Part shown: positions 36,868 to 44,740 of the stretch, piece after piece
How positions within the stretch are numbered: the stretch's first letter is position 1
Layout: every line of letters begins with the position of its first letter
Origin: Crocosphaera chwakensis CCY0110
Lineage (GTDB): Bacteria > Cyanobacteriota > Cyanobacteriia > Cyanobacteriales > Microcystaceae
DNA length: 64,000 nucleotides
NCBI RefSeq assembly: GCF_000169335.1
Contig: NZ_AAXW01000001.1
Coordinates: forward strand, 62,001-126,000
Direction: 5' to 3'
Notes under the pieces: model-generated
Told to the model about the DNA's origin: nothing
Seen by the model: the letters and a program-made list of their open reading frames with translations, nothing else
The model's database searches: none
Position numbers and translations under genes: made by a program

Positions 36868-36966
36868 GGTGTAGGAATAGTAACCTCTTCTCTTTCCCAA
36901 AGAATTATTAACTGCGATATGTGGCCATCAGAAACTTATGTCAAGTCATGAATTTGCGTTTTTTTA

Positions 36967-37023
36967 GGTTTAACAGTGTTGGGTTTAACGGTGTTAAACT
37001 CCTACGGTTGGTTGATGTAGGAG
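36967..37023. repeat. 15-base tandem repeat plus hairpin upstream of hicB
   Basis: GGTTTAACAGTGTTG (36967-36981) is followed directly by GGTTTAACGGTGTTA (36982-36996), 13 of 15 identical. CTCCTAC (36999-37005) pairs with GTAGGAG (37017-37023). They end about 60 bases before hicB. The hairpin could be the toxin-antitoxin operator; HicB proteins often repress their own promoter. Confidence 0.35.
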
Positions 37024-37082
37024 AATAATAATATTATGCCCTATACTGTTATGGATAGGCTGATCATATTTTGACAATAAAC

Positions 37083-37352
37083 ATGGAAAATATTTATAAA
37101 TTACCTTTAATTTTGGAACCCCAACCTGAAGGGGGTTACACCATAACTTGTCCTTTAATTCCTAACTTAATTACAGAAGCAGATAACTTAGAAGAAGTTA
37201 TCCCTAATGTATCTGACGCATTAGCAGCATTAATAGAAACCTATCAAGATTTAAACCAACCTTTACCCTGTGAATTACAACCTTTAATTCCTAATAGTAC
37301 CTTATGGACAGAAACATTAATCCCAGTTAATTCTACTGTAAAATCAAAGTGA
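37083..37352 (+). CDS. hicB: HicB-family antitoxin
   Basis: An 89-residue protein from ATG 37083. LPLILEPQPEGGYTITCPLIPNLITEADNLEEVIPNVSDAL is the partial RNase-H-like fold of HicB antitoxins, which cap the HicA active site. No obvious C-terminal DNA-binding helix is seen, so autorepression is uncertain. It overlaps hicA by four bases. hicB comes first here, the reverse of the classic hicA-hicB order but found in many cyanobacterial pairs. Confidence 0.85.
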   Translation: MENIYKLPLILEPQPEGGYTITCPLIPNLITEADNLEEVIPNVSDALAALIETYQDLNQPLPCELQPLIPNSTLWTETLIPVNSTVKSK

Positions 37353-37561
37353 AATATAGAGAAATAGCTAAAAAATTAAAAAAATTAGGATGTCAAGAAA
37401 TTCCCAGACGCAGTGGAGGTTCTCATCGTAAATGGTATAATCCAAAAAGTAATAGGATCGTGGCTATTCCTGACTGGGGAAATAAAGATTTAAAACTAGG
37501 AACTTTACGTCAAATTATTCGACAACTCGATTTAGATTGGGAAGAGTTTAAACATAAATAG
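37349..37561 (+). CDS. hicA: HicA-family mRNA-interferase toxin
   Basis: A 70-residue toxin with the double-stranded-RNA-binding-like fold. REIAKKLKKLGCQEIPRRSGGSHRKWYNP carries the catalytic His in GSHRKW, and IVAIPDWGNKDLKLGTLRQIIRQL completes the family. It starts with GTG inside the hicB stop (GTGA), so it depends on translational coupling, which is useful for keeping toxin below antitoxin. Its end touches the left end of the MITE-like element at 37559. Confidence 0.88.
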   Translation: MKYREIAKKLKKLGCQEIPRRSGGSHRKWYNPKSNRIVAIPDWGNKDLKLGTLRQIIRQLDLDWEEFKHK

Positions 37562-37871
37562 GGTTTGCTGAATAAAAACAGCTAAACGAAGATTTAGTCT
37601 GAATCTCGTAATGACAAAACTTCCTGAAACCTCCATTACATCCATTGCCATTACTTTTCTAGTTGTCAATCTTTGCAGACTGCTACGGCAGTTTTTATCG
37701 CTTTATTTGTAGTTATTTCTTAATAGTAAAACTAATGAACTATTCAACAGCAATAAGATGAGCCAAAATTATATTTATAGCCATTTTATAAAAAGTAAAC
37801 TTATAAAATGTCAGGAAAATTATGCGGCCAAAAGCCGATAATTTTCGGAGAAACTTTTTCAGCAAACCCTA
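37559..37871. mobile_element. MITE-like element, 14-bp terminal inverted repeats
   Basis: TAGGGTTTGCTGAA at 37559-37572 is repeated exactly inverted, TTCAGCAAACCCTA, at 37858-37871. If the flanking TA is the target duplication, the element is about 309 bases with 12-bp ends, as expected for a non-autonomous IS630/Tc1-mariner-type element. No transposase ORF lies inside. The left end begins on the last base of the hicA stop codon. Confidence 0.6.
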
Positions 37872-38037
37872 CTTAGTTGCTGTAATAAAGAATAAAACAA
37901 AAACAATATTTAAAATCTCTTCTTGATTCATCCTATCGGTTCTTATTGTTCACCCCATTGCATGAAGAAATGTTAAGTTAACTCCTTTATTATGTATAGT
38001 ATCTTCACATTTTTGCAAGTTCTAGGAACCAGTCTCC
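37562..38037. other. 476-base non-coding stretch, mostly mobile-element DNA
   Basis: From the hicA stop to the next gene, the first 310 bases are the MITE-like element. The remaining 165 bases are AT-rich and contain a promoter-like TATGTATAGTAT about 40 bases before the ATG at 38038. No coding potential is seen. Confidence 0.4.
37815..37846. repeat. Strong hairpin inside the MITE-like element
   Basis: GAAAATTAT + CGGC pairs with GCCG + ATAATTTTC around a CAAAA loop: 13 base pairs with one bulged G (37824). It is the most stable small stem seen in this spacer and lies 12 bases inside the right terminal repeat. Confidence 0.55.
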
Positions 38038-38400
38038 ATGATTAAATATATAATTGCTAGTGGTTTTTCTACTGCTATGTTGTTTAATTTAGCTTCTCCT
38101 GCATTATCTTCTGAAGATGTTGCGGTTAACCTTAATCTCGATTCTAATCGTAATTATTACACAACGACTAATAGTTTAGGTGCAACCAGTCTTGTTCAAT
38201 TAGCCTATCAAGGATTTTTGAAAAATCAAGGTATTCCTAGTCACGGAGGACTTGTTCGTTCTGTTATGTCTGGAAAGGTTGACGCAGAAACCCTAGTAAC
38301 TGCTGCTATTGCTGTAGGTAGAGTTTCCCCTGATACTTTGTATGATAAAGGTTATCTTGATTTAGTTGATCTCAGACTGCAAAGTTTCCGCAATTTTTAA
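38038..38400 (+). CDS. Secreted hypothetical protein
   Basis: A 120-residue protein with a signal peptide, IIASGFSTAMLFNLASPALSS (cleavage probably after Ala at about 23). The mature part contains ATSLVQLAYQGFLKNQGIPSHGGLVRSVMSGKVDAETLVTAAI, a helical region seen in other small exported cyanobacterial proteins. I do not know a function. It follows the MITE-like element and is transcribed alone. Confidence 0.55.
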   Translation: MIKYIIASGFSTAMLFNLASPALSSEDVAVNLNLDSNRNYYTTTNSLGATSLVQLAYQGFLKNQGIPSHGGLVRSVMSGKVDAETLVTAAIAVGRVSPDTLYDKGYLDLVDLRLQSFRNF

Positions 38401-38614
38401 CAGAAAACTTTACCCATATAACAATTTAATACATTTCGAGATTAGTAGAATGAGGGATATGTCTCTCGTTCTATTATTTTTTATCCTAAACTGATGTGAT
38501 TACTGACTCTTCATAAATATAATAACAAAAGAAACTTTCCTACACCCCATCGAAAATATACAATAGGTGTAGGGTGCATTAGGCTAACTATTATTTTTCA
38601 ATGATAAACTAGGA

Positions 38615-39184
38615 ATGATTACACAAATAGAAAAACGACATTATAGTATCGAAGAATATCTAGAACTAGAAAAACAAGCAGATATTCGTCACGAATTTAT
38701 TAACGGGAATATTATAGCAATGGCAGGAGGAACAACCAACCATAATGAAATAGTTACTAATTTATGTTTATTATTAAAACCTATTTTACGTCAGCAAGGA
38801 GGACGAGTTTATACGGAAAACGTTCGTTTATGGATATCAGACTTTAATGTGTTTACCTATCCTGATGTTATGGTGATAGCATCTAACCCTATTTATTACA
38901 CAGACAGTCAGACAACTGTTACTAACCCAGTCGTTATTTTTGAAGTATTATCCGAGTCTACTAGAGATTATGACCAAGGCCGAAAATTTGGCTTTTATCG
39001 GTCTATTAATAATTTACAAGAATATATCTTAGTTGACCCTGAAACTGTTTCTATCATGATTTATCGTCGGGGAAAAAGTAAACAATGGTCTTTGTATATT
39101 TTAAATGAGAAAACAGATAATTTAACTCTTAATTCTCTAAACTTGGAACTATCTTTAAACAGCATTTATGAAGGGGTTATTTAG
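38615..39184 (+). CDS. Uma2-family (DUF820) PD-(D/E)XK nuclease
   Basis: A 189-residue protein: YSIEEYLELEKQADIRHEFINGNIIAMAGGT, YPDVMVI and PVVIFEVLSESTRDYDQGRKFGFYRSINNLQEYILVDP fit the Uma2/DUF820 family. The Asp of YPDV and the Glu of FEVLSxST with Lys in GRKF correspond to the PD-(D/E)XK catalytic core. These genes are abundant in cyanobacteria; a role in DNA processing or mobile elements is suspected but not proven. Confidence 0.85.
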   Translation: MITQIEKRHYSIEEYLELEKQADIRHEFINGNIIAMAGGTTNHNEIVTNLCLLLKPILRQQGGRVYTENVRLWISDFNVFTYPDVMVIASNPIYYTDSQTTVTNPVVIFEVLSESTRDYDQGRKFGFYRSINNLQEYILVDPETVSIMIYRRGKSKQWSLYILNEKTDNLTLNSLNLELSLNSIYEGVI

Positions 39185-39210
39185 AAAACTGATGACTGAT
39201 GACTAACTCT

Positions 39211-40062
39211 TCATGAATAAATTAACCAAGGAAACTTACCCACACCCCACTGAAAATATAAAATAGTTGCTATTATAAAAAACAAAACAAAACCTATCAT
39301 ACAAATATAATCCGTTTGAGATAAAATTGATTCATGTAAATAGGTTCTTTTGGAACTACCCGAAAATGCTTTTGATTGTAAGACAACTTCTAATTTTTGA
39401 GATTTGGCCATCGCGTTTAAAATTAAGGGAACAGCAATGGTTGCATAAACACTGACTTTCTTAAAAATACTCATTTTTTCTAACGCTAAACCCCGTAATC
39501 TTTGCGCTTCTAAAATGCCTTGTATTTCTTCTAATAATAGGGGAAAAAATCGTAAAGTTGATGAGAAAATAAACACAACTTTATAAGGAATATTCGCTTT
39601 CACCATCCCGACAACCATATCATTAATATCTGTAGTAAAAATTCCCAACGGAATAATTAACACCATTGTTAATGTCTTAAAAACAATGTTTAATCCGTAG
39701 ACAATTCCTTCCTGGTTCATGGTTAAACCTCCTATCCAAAACCAATTTTCAGGAACGGAAAAAATAGGGGTTAATGTTTCTGTATTTAGTAATGTTTGCA
39801 CCTGAGAAACGTTAAAAAATCCCATAACAATAACAATTAAAATGTAAAAAGGAATCATTACCTTAAAAACAGTGCTTAAATATTCTAATTTTACCCCTGC
39901 AAAAACACAAGAAATACCAACAAATAAGGTTAATATTCCACCAGTAACTGGACTTTCCCAGACAAAAGCAATAACAGTAATTACTGCCATCATTAACAAT
40001 TTTGTACGAAAATCTAAACGAGTAAAAATAGAATTTTTATCAACTGTTTCAAACTTCATCAT
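39211..40062 (-). CDS. ecfT: ECF transporter transmembrane subunit (EcfT/CbiQ)
   Basis: A 283-residue membrane protein with about six helices. FFPLLLEEIQGILEAQRLRGLALEK contains the coupling-helix motifs of the EcfT family (two Ala-Arg-Gly-type signatures; here AQRLRGL and SKAFS...). It transmits ATPase movement to the substrate-binding S subunit. Its start overlaps the ATPase gene by 14 bases, and the S-like gene lies upstream in the same minus-strand operon. Confidence 0.88.
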   Translation of the reverse strand: MMKFETVDKNSIFTRLDFRTKLLMMAVITVIAFVWESPVTGGILTLFVGISCVFAGVKLEYLSTVFKVMIPFYILIVIVMGFFNVSQVQTLLNTETLTPIFSVPENWFWIGGLTMNQEGIVYGLNIVFKTLTMVLIIPLGIFTTDINDMVVGMVKANIPYKVVFIFSSTLRFFPLLLEEIQGILEAQRLRGLALEKMSIFKKVSVYATIAVPLILNAMAKSQKLEVVLQSKAFSGSSKRTYLHESILSQTDYICMIGFVLFFIIATILYFQWGVGKFPWLIYS

Positions 40063-41773
40063 GATAGAAACACTCCGCTAGTTCATTAGGGGTTAATAAA
40101 GGATAGTTTTCATTCGTTAATTGACTTAACTTTTGGGATAATAAAACCGCTTGAGGAGGGGTTAAATAAGTGGATTCTAATAAGTCAGTTTTATGGTAAG
40201 CTTCTCTGATAGGTGCATCTAATAATACTGTACCTTTTCCCATGATAATAACTCGTTCTGTGTAGTCTGGCATTAAATATAAATGATGGGTAATTACAAT
40301 GATAGTTTTACCCATTTGATGTAGTTGACGACTGACATCTAAAATAGCACGAGATCCTTTATAATCTTGTCCTGTAGTCGGTTCATCGAAGATAATAATA
40401 TCAGGTTCCATTGCTAAAATAGCAGCAATAATTATTCTAGCGCGATCCCCTTTCGGTAAGGATAAAGGATGATCTTTCTTATATTCTAATAACCCCATTT
40501 CTTCTAGACTTTGGGTGACTCTTTTTTCTATTTTTTCTTTCTCATATCCCACATTATTCAAAGCAAAAGCAACCTCTTCTGCTACTGTCATACTAAAAAT
40601 TTGATTATCAGGGTTTTGTGCCACATAACCGATAGATTTGGCTAAGTCACTAACTGTTAAAATTTTAGTATTTTTTTCTCTTATTCTAACGCTTCCTTGA
40701 GTGGGTTGTAGTAAGTTCAAAAAATGTTTAACTAAGGTACTTTTTCCTGCGCCATTTTGACCAATAATTAAACAATATTCTCCCTCATGAATATTTAAAG
40801 ATATGCCATGTAACGCTTTAGTTCCATTTTCATAAATATGGGTTAAATTTTCTGTTGATAATACAGAGGTTTGATCTTCTTGATAAGAAATAGTTTTCAA
40901 TTCAAATTTAGGAGAAATATTTGCTATATTTTGTAATTGTTTCAACCCCTTCATTCCTTCTTCTAAGGTAACAGGTATATTAGGAATATTTAACCCTCTT
41001 TGTTTAATCTCATAAAATGTTTTTGCCACTTGAGGAGGACGAAGATTATGACGTTCTAATAAATCAATTTCTGAGTAAATTTCATGGGGTTTTCCTGTGG
41101 CGATAACTTCCCCTTCAGAGAGTACAATTAAGCGATCGCTAAACTCGGCCATTTCTTCTGCTGCATGGGATACCATCACAATTGTTACCCCTAATTCTTC
41201 ATTTAATTCTTTCACCGTTGAAAATACTTCCATTGTCCCAATAGGATCAAGTTGGGAAGTGGGTTCATCTAATATTAATAAACGGGGTTGTAAAGCTAAA
41301 GCAGCAGCGATCGCTAACCGTTGTTTTTGTCCTCCTGACAATTCTTGAGGATGTTTATTTTCCGTTCCTTCTAATCTTACTGCTTCTAAAACACGAGGAA
41401 TACGATCTATAATTTCATCTCGATCAACACATAAATTTTCTAAAGCAAAAGCGATCTCATTTTCTACTGAAGTTGAAATTAATTGTGTTTCTGGATCTTC
41501 AAAAACAGCCCCAACATAACCAGCTAAATGACTAACTGGATGCTTTAAAGTATCCAAACCAGCAATAGTAACATAACCAAAAAAACGACCTCCATAAAAC
41601 TGCGGTACAATACCATTCAACGTTAAACAAAGTGTTGTTTTTCCTGCACCCGTTGCTCCAATAATTCCTAAAAATTCTCCTTCATAAATCTCTAAAGAAA
41701 TATTCTTTAAAATAGGTTGTTTTGAATTCGGATAAAAATAAGAAACTTTATCTAAAGCAGCAATAATATCCAT
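40049..41773 (-). CDS. ECF transporter ATPase, two ABC domains fused
   Basis: A 574-residue protein with two nucleotide-binding domains. Domain 1: GATGAGKTTLC (Walker A, about residue 36), LSGGQKQRLAIA, LLILDEPTSQLD, VSHAAEE. Domain 2: GQNGAGKSTLV (about 340), LPKGDRARIIIA in the signature position, IIIFDEPTTGQD and ITHHLYL. So the second signature departs from LSGGQ. It replaces the separate EcfA1 and EcfA2 subunits of Firmicutes. It energises vitamin or metal uptake with EcfT and the S component. Confidence 0.92.
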   Translation of the reverse strand: MDIIAALDKVSYFYPNSKQPILKNISLEIYEGEFLGIIGATGAGKTTLCLTLNGIVPQFYGGRFFGYVTIAGLDTLKHPVSHLAGYVGAVFEDPETQLISTSVENEIAFALENLCVDRDEIIDRIPRVLEAVRLEGTENKHPQELSGGQKQRLAIAAALALQPRLLILDEPTSQLDPIGTMEVFSTVKELNEELGVTIVMVSHAAEEMAEFSDRLIVLSEGEVIATGKPHEIYSEIDLLERHNLRPPQVAKTFYEIKQRGLNIPNIPVTLEEGMKGLKQLQNIANISPKFELKTISYQEDQTSVLSTENLTHIYENGTKALHGISLNIHEGEYCLIIGQNGAGKSTLVKHFLNLLQPTQGSVRIREKNTKILTVSDLAKSIGYVAQNPDNQIFSMTVAEEVAFALNNVGYEKEKIEKRVTQSLEEMGLLEYKKDHPLSLPKGDRARIIIAAILAMEPDIIIFDEPTTGQDYKGSRAILDVSRQLHQMGKTIIVITHHLYLMPDYTERVIIMGKGTVLLDAPIREAYHKTDLLESTYLTPPQAVLLSQKLSQLTNENYPLLTPNELAECFYHDEV

Positions 41774-41859
41774 GATTTTTGTAGTTATTAGTGTTCAGTT
41801 ATCAGTCATCAATCATCAGCTTTCAGCAAAACAAAAAGACTTTATTTTCAACCAGAAAC

Positions 41860-41880
41860 TTTTGCCTTTTGCCTTTTGCC
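41860..41880. repeat. Heptamer tandem repeat (TTTTGCC)x3
   Basis: Three exact heptamers lie in the spacer between the ECF ATPase and the S-component gene. This is the STRR type of short tandem repeat frequent in cyanobacteria. Nearby 41790-41820 is also repetitive (TCAGTTATCAGTCATCAATC). Confidence 0.75.
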
Positions 41881-41884
41881 TTGT

Positions 41885-42664
41885 TTAATAAATAGCTGCT
41901 TCAGGTTTCATAATACCAATTGCCCGAAGTCCAGAAATAACCCGAACTCCAATAAATGCGCCTACTAAAGAACGAACTAAATTTTCTAATGGCATAATCG
42001 GAATTAAAAAAATCCAAATTTCTTCAGGCCAGTTAAACATGGCGTAAGTAATAACAATTTGAGCAATATGATACACCCCTGCAACTGTCCAACTACCAAA
42101 AAATAAACCCAACCAAACTAACCGTAAATTGTCACTATTAATCCATCTTGCAAACAAAATTCGAGTGGGTAAAATAAACAATAATAACCCAGACCAATCA
42201 ATAAAAGAGCCTTTAATAATTACCGAAAGAGAAACCCCATTATTCATGGCACGGGAGATGTAAAGAAAATAGGCAATAACAAAGAAAATAGTCATGCCAA
42301 ACCACCAATATTTTCGTTTTTTACCAATCACCATACAACCAGCAGCAAAACTGGCTACCATCGCCCCAAAAATAGACACCGGTGGAATACCTGCGGTATG
42401 AGGGGCTAAAAACACCCCCATCAGGGTTCCGATGCCACTAGCTAATGCACCCCCCACAGGTCCTAAAATCCAGCCGAGAAGGGGGAAAATACCTTGGCTG
42501 AGGGGAAAAATACCACCCGATCCAATGGTAATAGAAAAAGGGATAAACGCCAGCACTGTCACCACCGCAGACATGACTACAATATAATCTAAAGGAGTTC
42601 CATCAATAGAAGCACTTCCTAAAGACTTAATCTCTCTTTGTTCACCAGAAGGTTCAATCATCAT
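41885..42664 (-). CDS. Membrane protein, probable ECF transporter S component
   Basis: A 259-residue protein with about seven hydrophobic helices, starting MMIEPSGEQREIKSLGSASIDGT before the first helix. GGIFPLSQGIFPLLGWILGPVGGALASGIGTLMG is a membrane re-entrant or helix-pair typical of S components. No His-rich N-terminal metal site, so cobalt or nickel is less likely; the substrate is not readable. First gene of the ECF operon. Assignment rests on position and general resemblance. Confidence 0.65.
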   Translation of the reverse strand: MMIEPSGEQREIKSLGSASIDGTPLDYIVVMSAVVTVLAFIPFSITIGSGGIFPLSQGIFPLLGWILGPVGGALASGIGTLMGVFLAPHTAGIPPVSIFGAMVASFAAGCMVIGKKRKYWWFGMTIFFVIAYFLYISRAMNNGVSLSVIIKGSFIDWSGLLLFILPTRILFARWINSDNLRLVWLGLFFGSWTVAGVYHIAQIVITYAMFNWPEEIWIFLIPIMPLENLVRSLVGAFIGVRVISGLRAIGIMKPEAAIY

Positions 42665-42734
42665 AATTGATTCATAAAAGTTTAGCTTATCGAAAATTTT
42701 GCTTTAACATCTTCCCTTTTTAGAAAGATTTTCT

Positions 42735-44108
42735 TTAGTCACCACCACCGCAACCACCACCGCAGCCACCGCCACAACCACCGCCACCACAACCACTGCT
42801 ACAACTACTATCACTACTGTAATTAGAATTTGAAAAAAGGACAAAGATAAATATGAAGAACGAAATGATTAGTATTACTACGAAAAAGAGTATAAATTCT
42901 GCTGCTAAAGGCTGAGAAACTTGTCGTTTTGGAGGAGGTAAATCAAGAATATCATGGGAAAAAACACCTTGAATTGCAATTTCTTGACCTGGTAGAATTT
43001 CATTAAGACTAACAAACTCTATGGTATGAGTATCAATTTTTTTCTTATCAGTAGATTGTCCTAAACTTTTAAAATCAACAATTTTATCCTCTAATTCAGG
43101 GGGTAATTTTACAGTGATTTTAGCATTTAAAATAGGTGATCTTCTTATGGGAAAGATAGCTTTCCAGTAGAGTTCATCTTTATCTAATTGTAGTTGGCGA
43201 TGTAATCCTCCTAATACTTCATAGCGAATGGTAAATATATGAGATTCAGGAGCATTTAAAAGATGACTCCATCTAATATTAAAACTCCGATTTTCAATGT
43301 TTGTCTTGCTGTTTAATAATTGTCCATTTTCCGTAACAGAAACATCTCTAATATCATCTAGTTTCTCTAGAAGAATAAATCGAGAACGCTGATTAGAAAC
43401 AGGTTTATTAAAAGTATACTTTTGAACTTCTTCTACTATCATGCTTCCATCAGCCTTGGCATCAATATTGACATTGACAAAATCCCAATAATAGTTATAT
43501 TCAGATAAAGGTAGCGGTAGAGCTAGGGCTGAATTTTTATCAGTCAATCTTCCTGAGTTTAAATAGGTTGCCTCAATGGGCATAATATTCAGTCCTAAAA
43601 AGAACCAAATAAGAATAGTAACTAAAATTAATTTAACTAATTTTTTAGAGAAAAAACTGACTAAGTTTTTATGATTATTTTGTTGAGAGTTTTCTCCGGG
43701 TACTGTCCAAATATCCCTAGGTGGAGTTTCTTCAAAAAAAGTTTGATAGCTCTTCAAGGTTTGCTCGTATAAACCCTTAAATTTAGTTTCTTCTGCTAAC
43801 CCTCCACTACTGGGTTCATGATGTAAGGACATTTGCAAAATATTAGGACAAAATTCTTCCCAATAGGAACGAGTATAAGTAAGGTGTAAATGCCAAACTT
43901 TATCCACTTGATTTGATGGGGAAACAATATGGCCAGCAACAACAGCAAGAAAGGTAAACTTTTTATATTCTTCAATCACACGCTCAGTATAAGATGATGA
44001 CCATTGATTTTCCTTAGCTAACCGCTTACTAAAGGATAAAGGTTCATCGTTTTGATCCAAAGAAAAACCTTGTATTCGTTGATAAAGTTGACTGTTTTCA
44101 GGAGACAT
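42735..44108 (-). CDS. GRDP-domain/DUF2207-like membrane protein with Cys/Gly-rich tail
   Basis: From ATG 44108 (preceded by GAGGA; an upstream in-frame TTG at 44126 is less likely) the protein has 457 residues. Residues about 1-130 resemble the glycine-rich-domain-protein (GRDP) helical domain, with WHLHLTYTRSYWEEFCPN. A helix follows near 175, then an extracytoplasmic beta domain like DUF2207 (about 205-385), then a helix near 405, and a tail SSCSSGCGGGGCGGGCGGG with six Cys. This could bind metal or lipid at the membrane surface. Function unknown. Confidence 0.7.
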   Translation of the reverse strand: MSPENSQLYQRIQGFSLDQNDEPLSFSKRLAKENQWSSSYTERVIEEYKKFTFLAVVAGHIVSPSNQVDKVWHLHLTYTRSYWEEFCPNILQMSLHHEPSSGGLAEETKFKGLYEQTLKSYQTFFEETPPRDIWTVPGENSQQNNHKNLVSFFSKKLVKLILVTILIWFFLGLNIMPIEATYLNSGRLTDKNSALALPLPLSEYNYYWDFVNVNIDAKADGSMIVEEVQKYTFNKPVSNQRSRFILLEKLDDIRDVSVTENGQLLNSKTNIENRSFNIRWSHLLNAPESHIFTIRYEVLGGLHRQLQLDKDELYWKAIFPIRRSPILNAKITVKLPPELEDKIVDFKSLGQSTDKKKIDTHTIEFVSLNEILPGQEIAIQGVFSHDILDLPPPKRQVSQPLAAEFILFFVVILIISFFIFIFVLFSNSNYSSDSSCSSGCGGGGCGGGCGGGCGGGD

Positions 44109-44164
44109 AGATATCTTTATCCTCAAACTTAGCTCTATCTATTTATTTTACCCATTATTTCTTA

Positions 44165-44740
44165 TTACCTTAAAACCCCTGCTCGACAATCTTTTAACCA
44201 CAGTTTAATCCCTTGACCGATCGCTCCATTCCTAGCATCTTGAGGTGGTATAGGAAGATCCCCTTGTTCTAAATCAGCCAATCGAGAAAATAATAAAACC
44301 AGTCGCCAACCTTCAGAGGTTTGTGTTAAAAATAACCAATAATAATTTTGTAAAAGAATCGCTTCTGTTGGGGTATATTGTCGTTCTAACGTAGTAAAAA
44401 ATACCTGTTGGGTTTCATCAGGTAACTCAGGTTCATATTGTAAGTCACTCAAAGGTAACGGTTCAAATTCTGGGTTTCCTGCTATCAAAATGTAGTTATA
44501 TATCTCAACACTGCGATCGCCAATTCTAGACCGTTGTGCCACTCGGTTGCTGTAACCGGGTAAATCTTTTAACATTCGAGTCATTAAGGTTTCGATATCC
44601 GACGGGCAAGTAGCCTCCTGTTTCGGTAAAGCTTGTGTTTCTGAGGCAACAGGCAACAGGCAACAGCCAATAGTTAACACCCTCAGAACCATTATCAGTC
44701 CAATATTGAGTAATTTTGTGGTTCTAACTTCTGAGTTCAT
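44165..44740 (-). CDS. Exported hypothetical protein
   Basis: A 191-residue protein from ATG 44740. The longer frame from 44797 would overlap pyrF widely. The signal-like start MNSEVRTTKLLNIGLIMVLR continues VLTIGCCLLPVASETQA, so it is probably exported, or a lipoprotein-like form. The mature part is a mixed alpha/beta domain ending KLWLKDCRAGVLR. It overlaps the pyrF stop by 17 bases, so the two are translationally linked. A heptamer repeat encodes part of the signal peptide. Family not recognised. Confidence 0.6.
   Translation of the reverse strand: MNSEVRTTKLLNIGLIMVLRVLTIGCCLLPVASETQALPKQEATCPSDIETLMTRMLKDLPGYSNRVAQRSRIGDRSVEIYNYILIAGNPEFEPLPLSDLQYEPELPDETQQVFFTTLERQYTPTEAILLQNYYWLFLTQTSEGWRLVLLFSRLADLEQGDLPIPPQDARNGAIGQGIKLWLKDCRAGVLR
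44645..44665. repeat. Heptamer tandem repeat (GGCAACA)x3 inside a coding region
   Basis: Three exact GGCAACA units lie in the signal-peptide region of the gene at 44165-44740. In-frame change by one unit would shift the frame, since seven is not a multiple of three. Confidence 0.75.

Noticed and set aside
41774..41884. CRISPR-like array in the ECF spacer
   Set aside because: The repeats are 7-base direct heptamers without spacers. No CRISPR array was found anywhere in the window.
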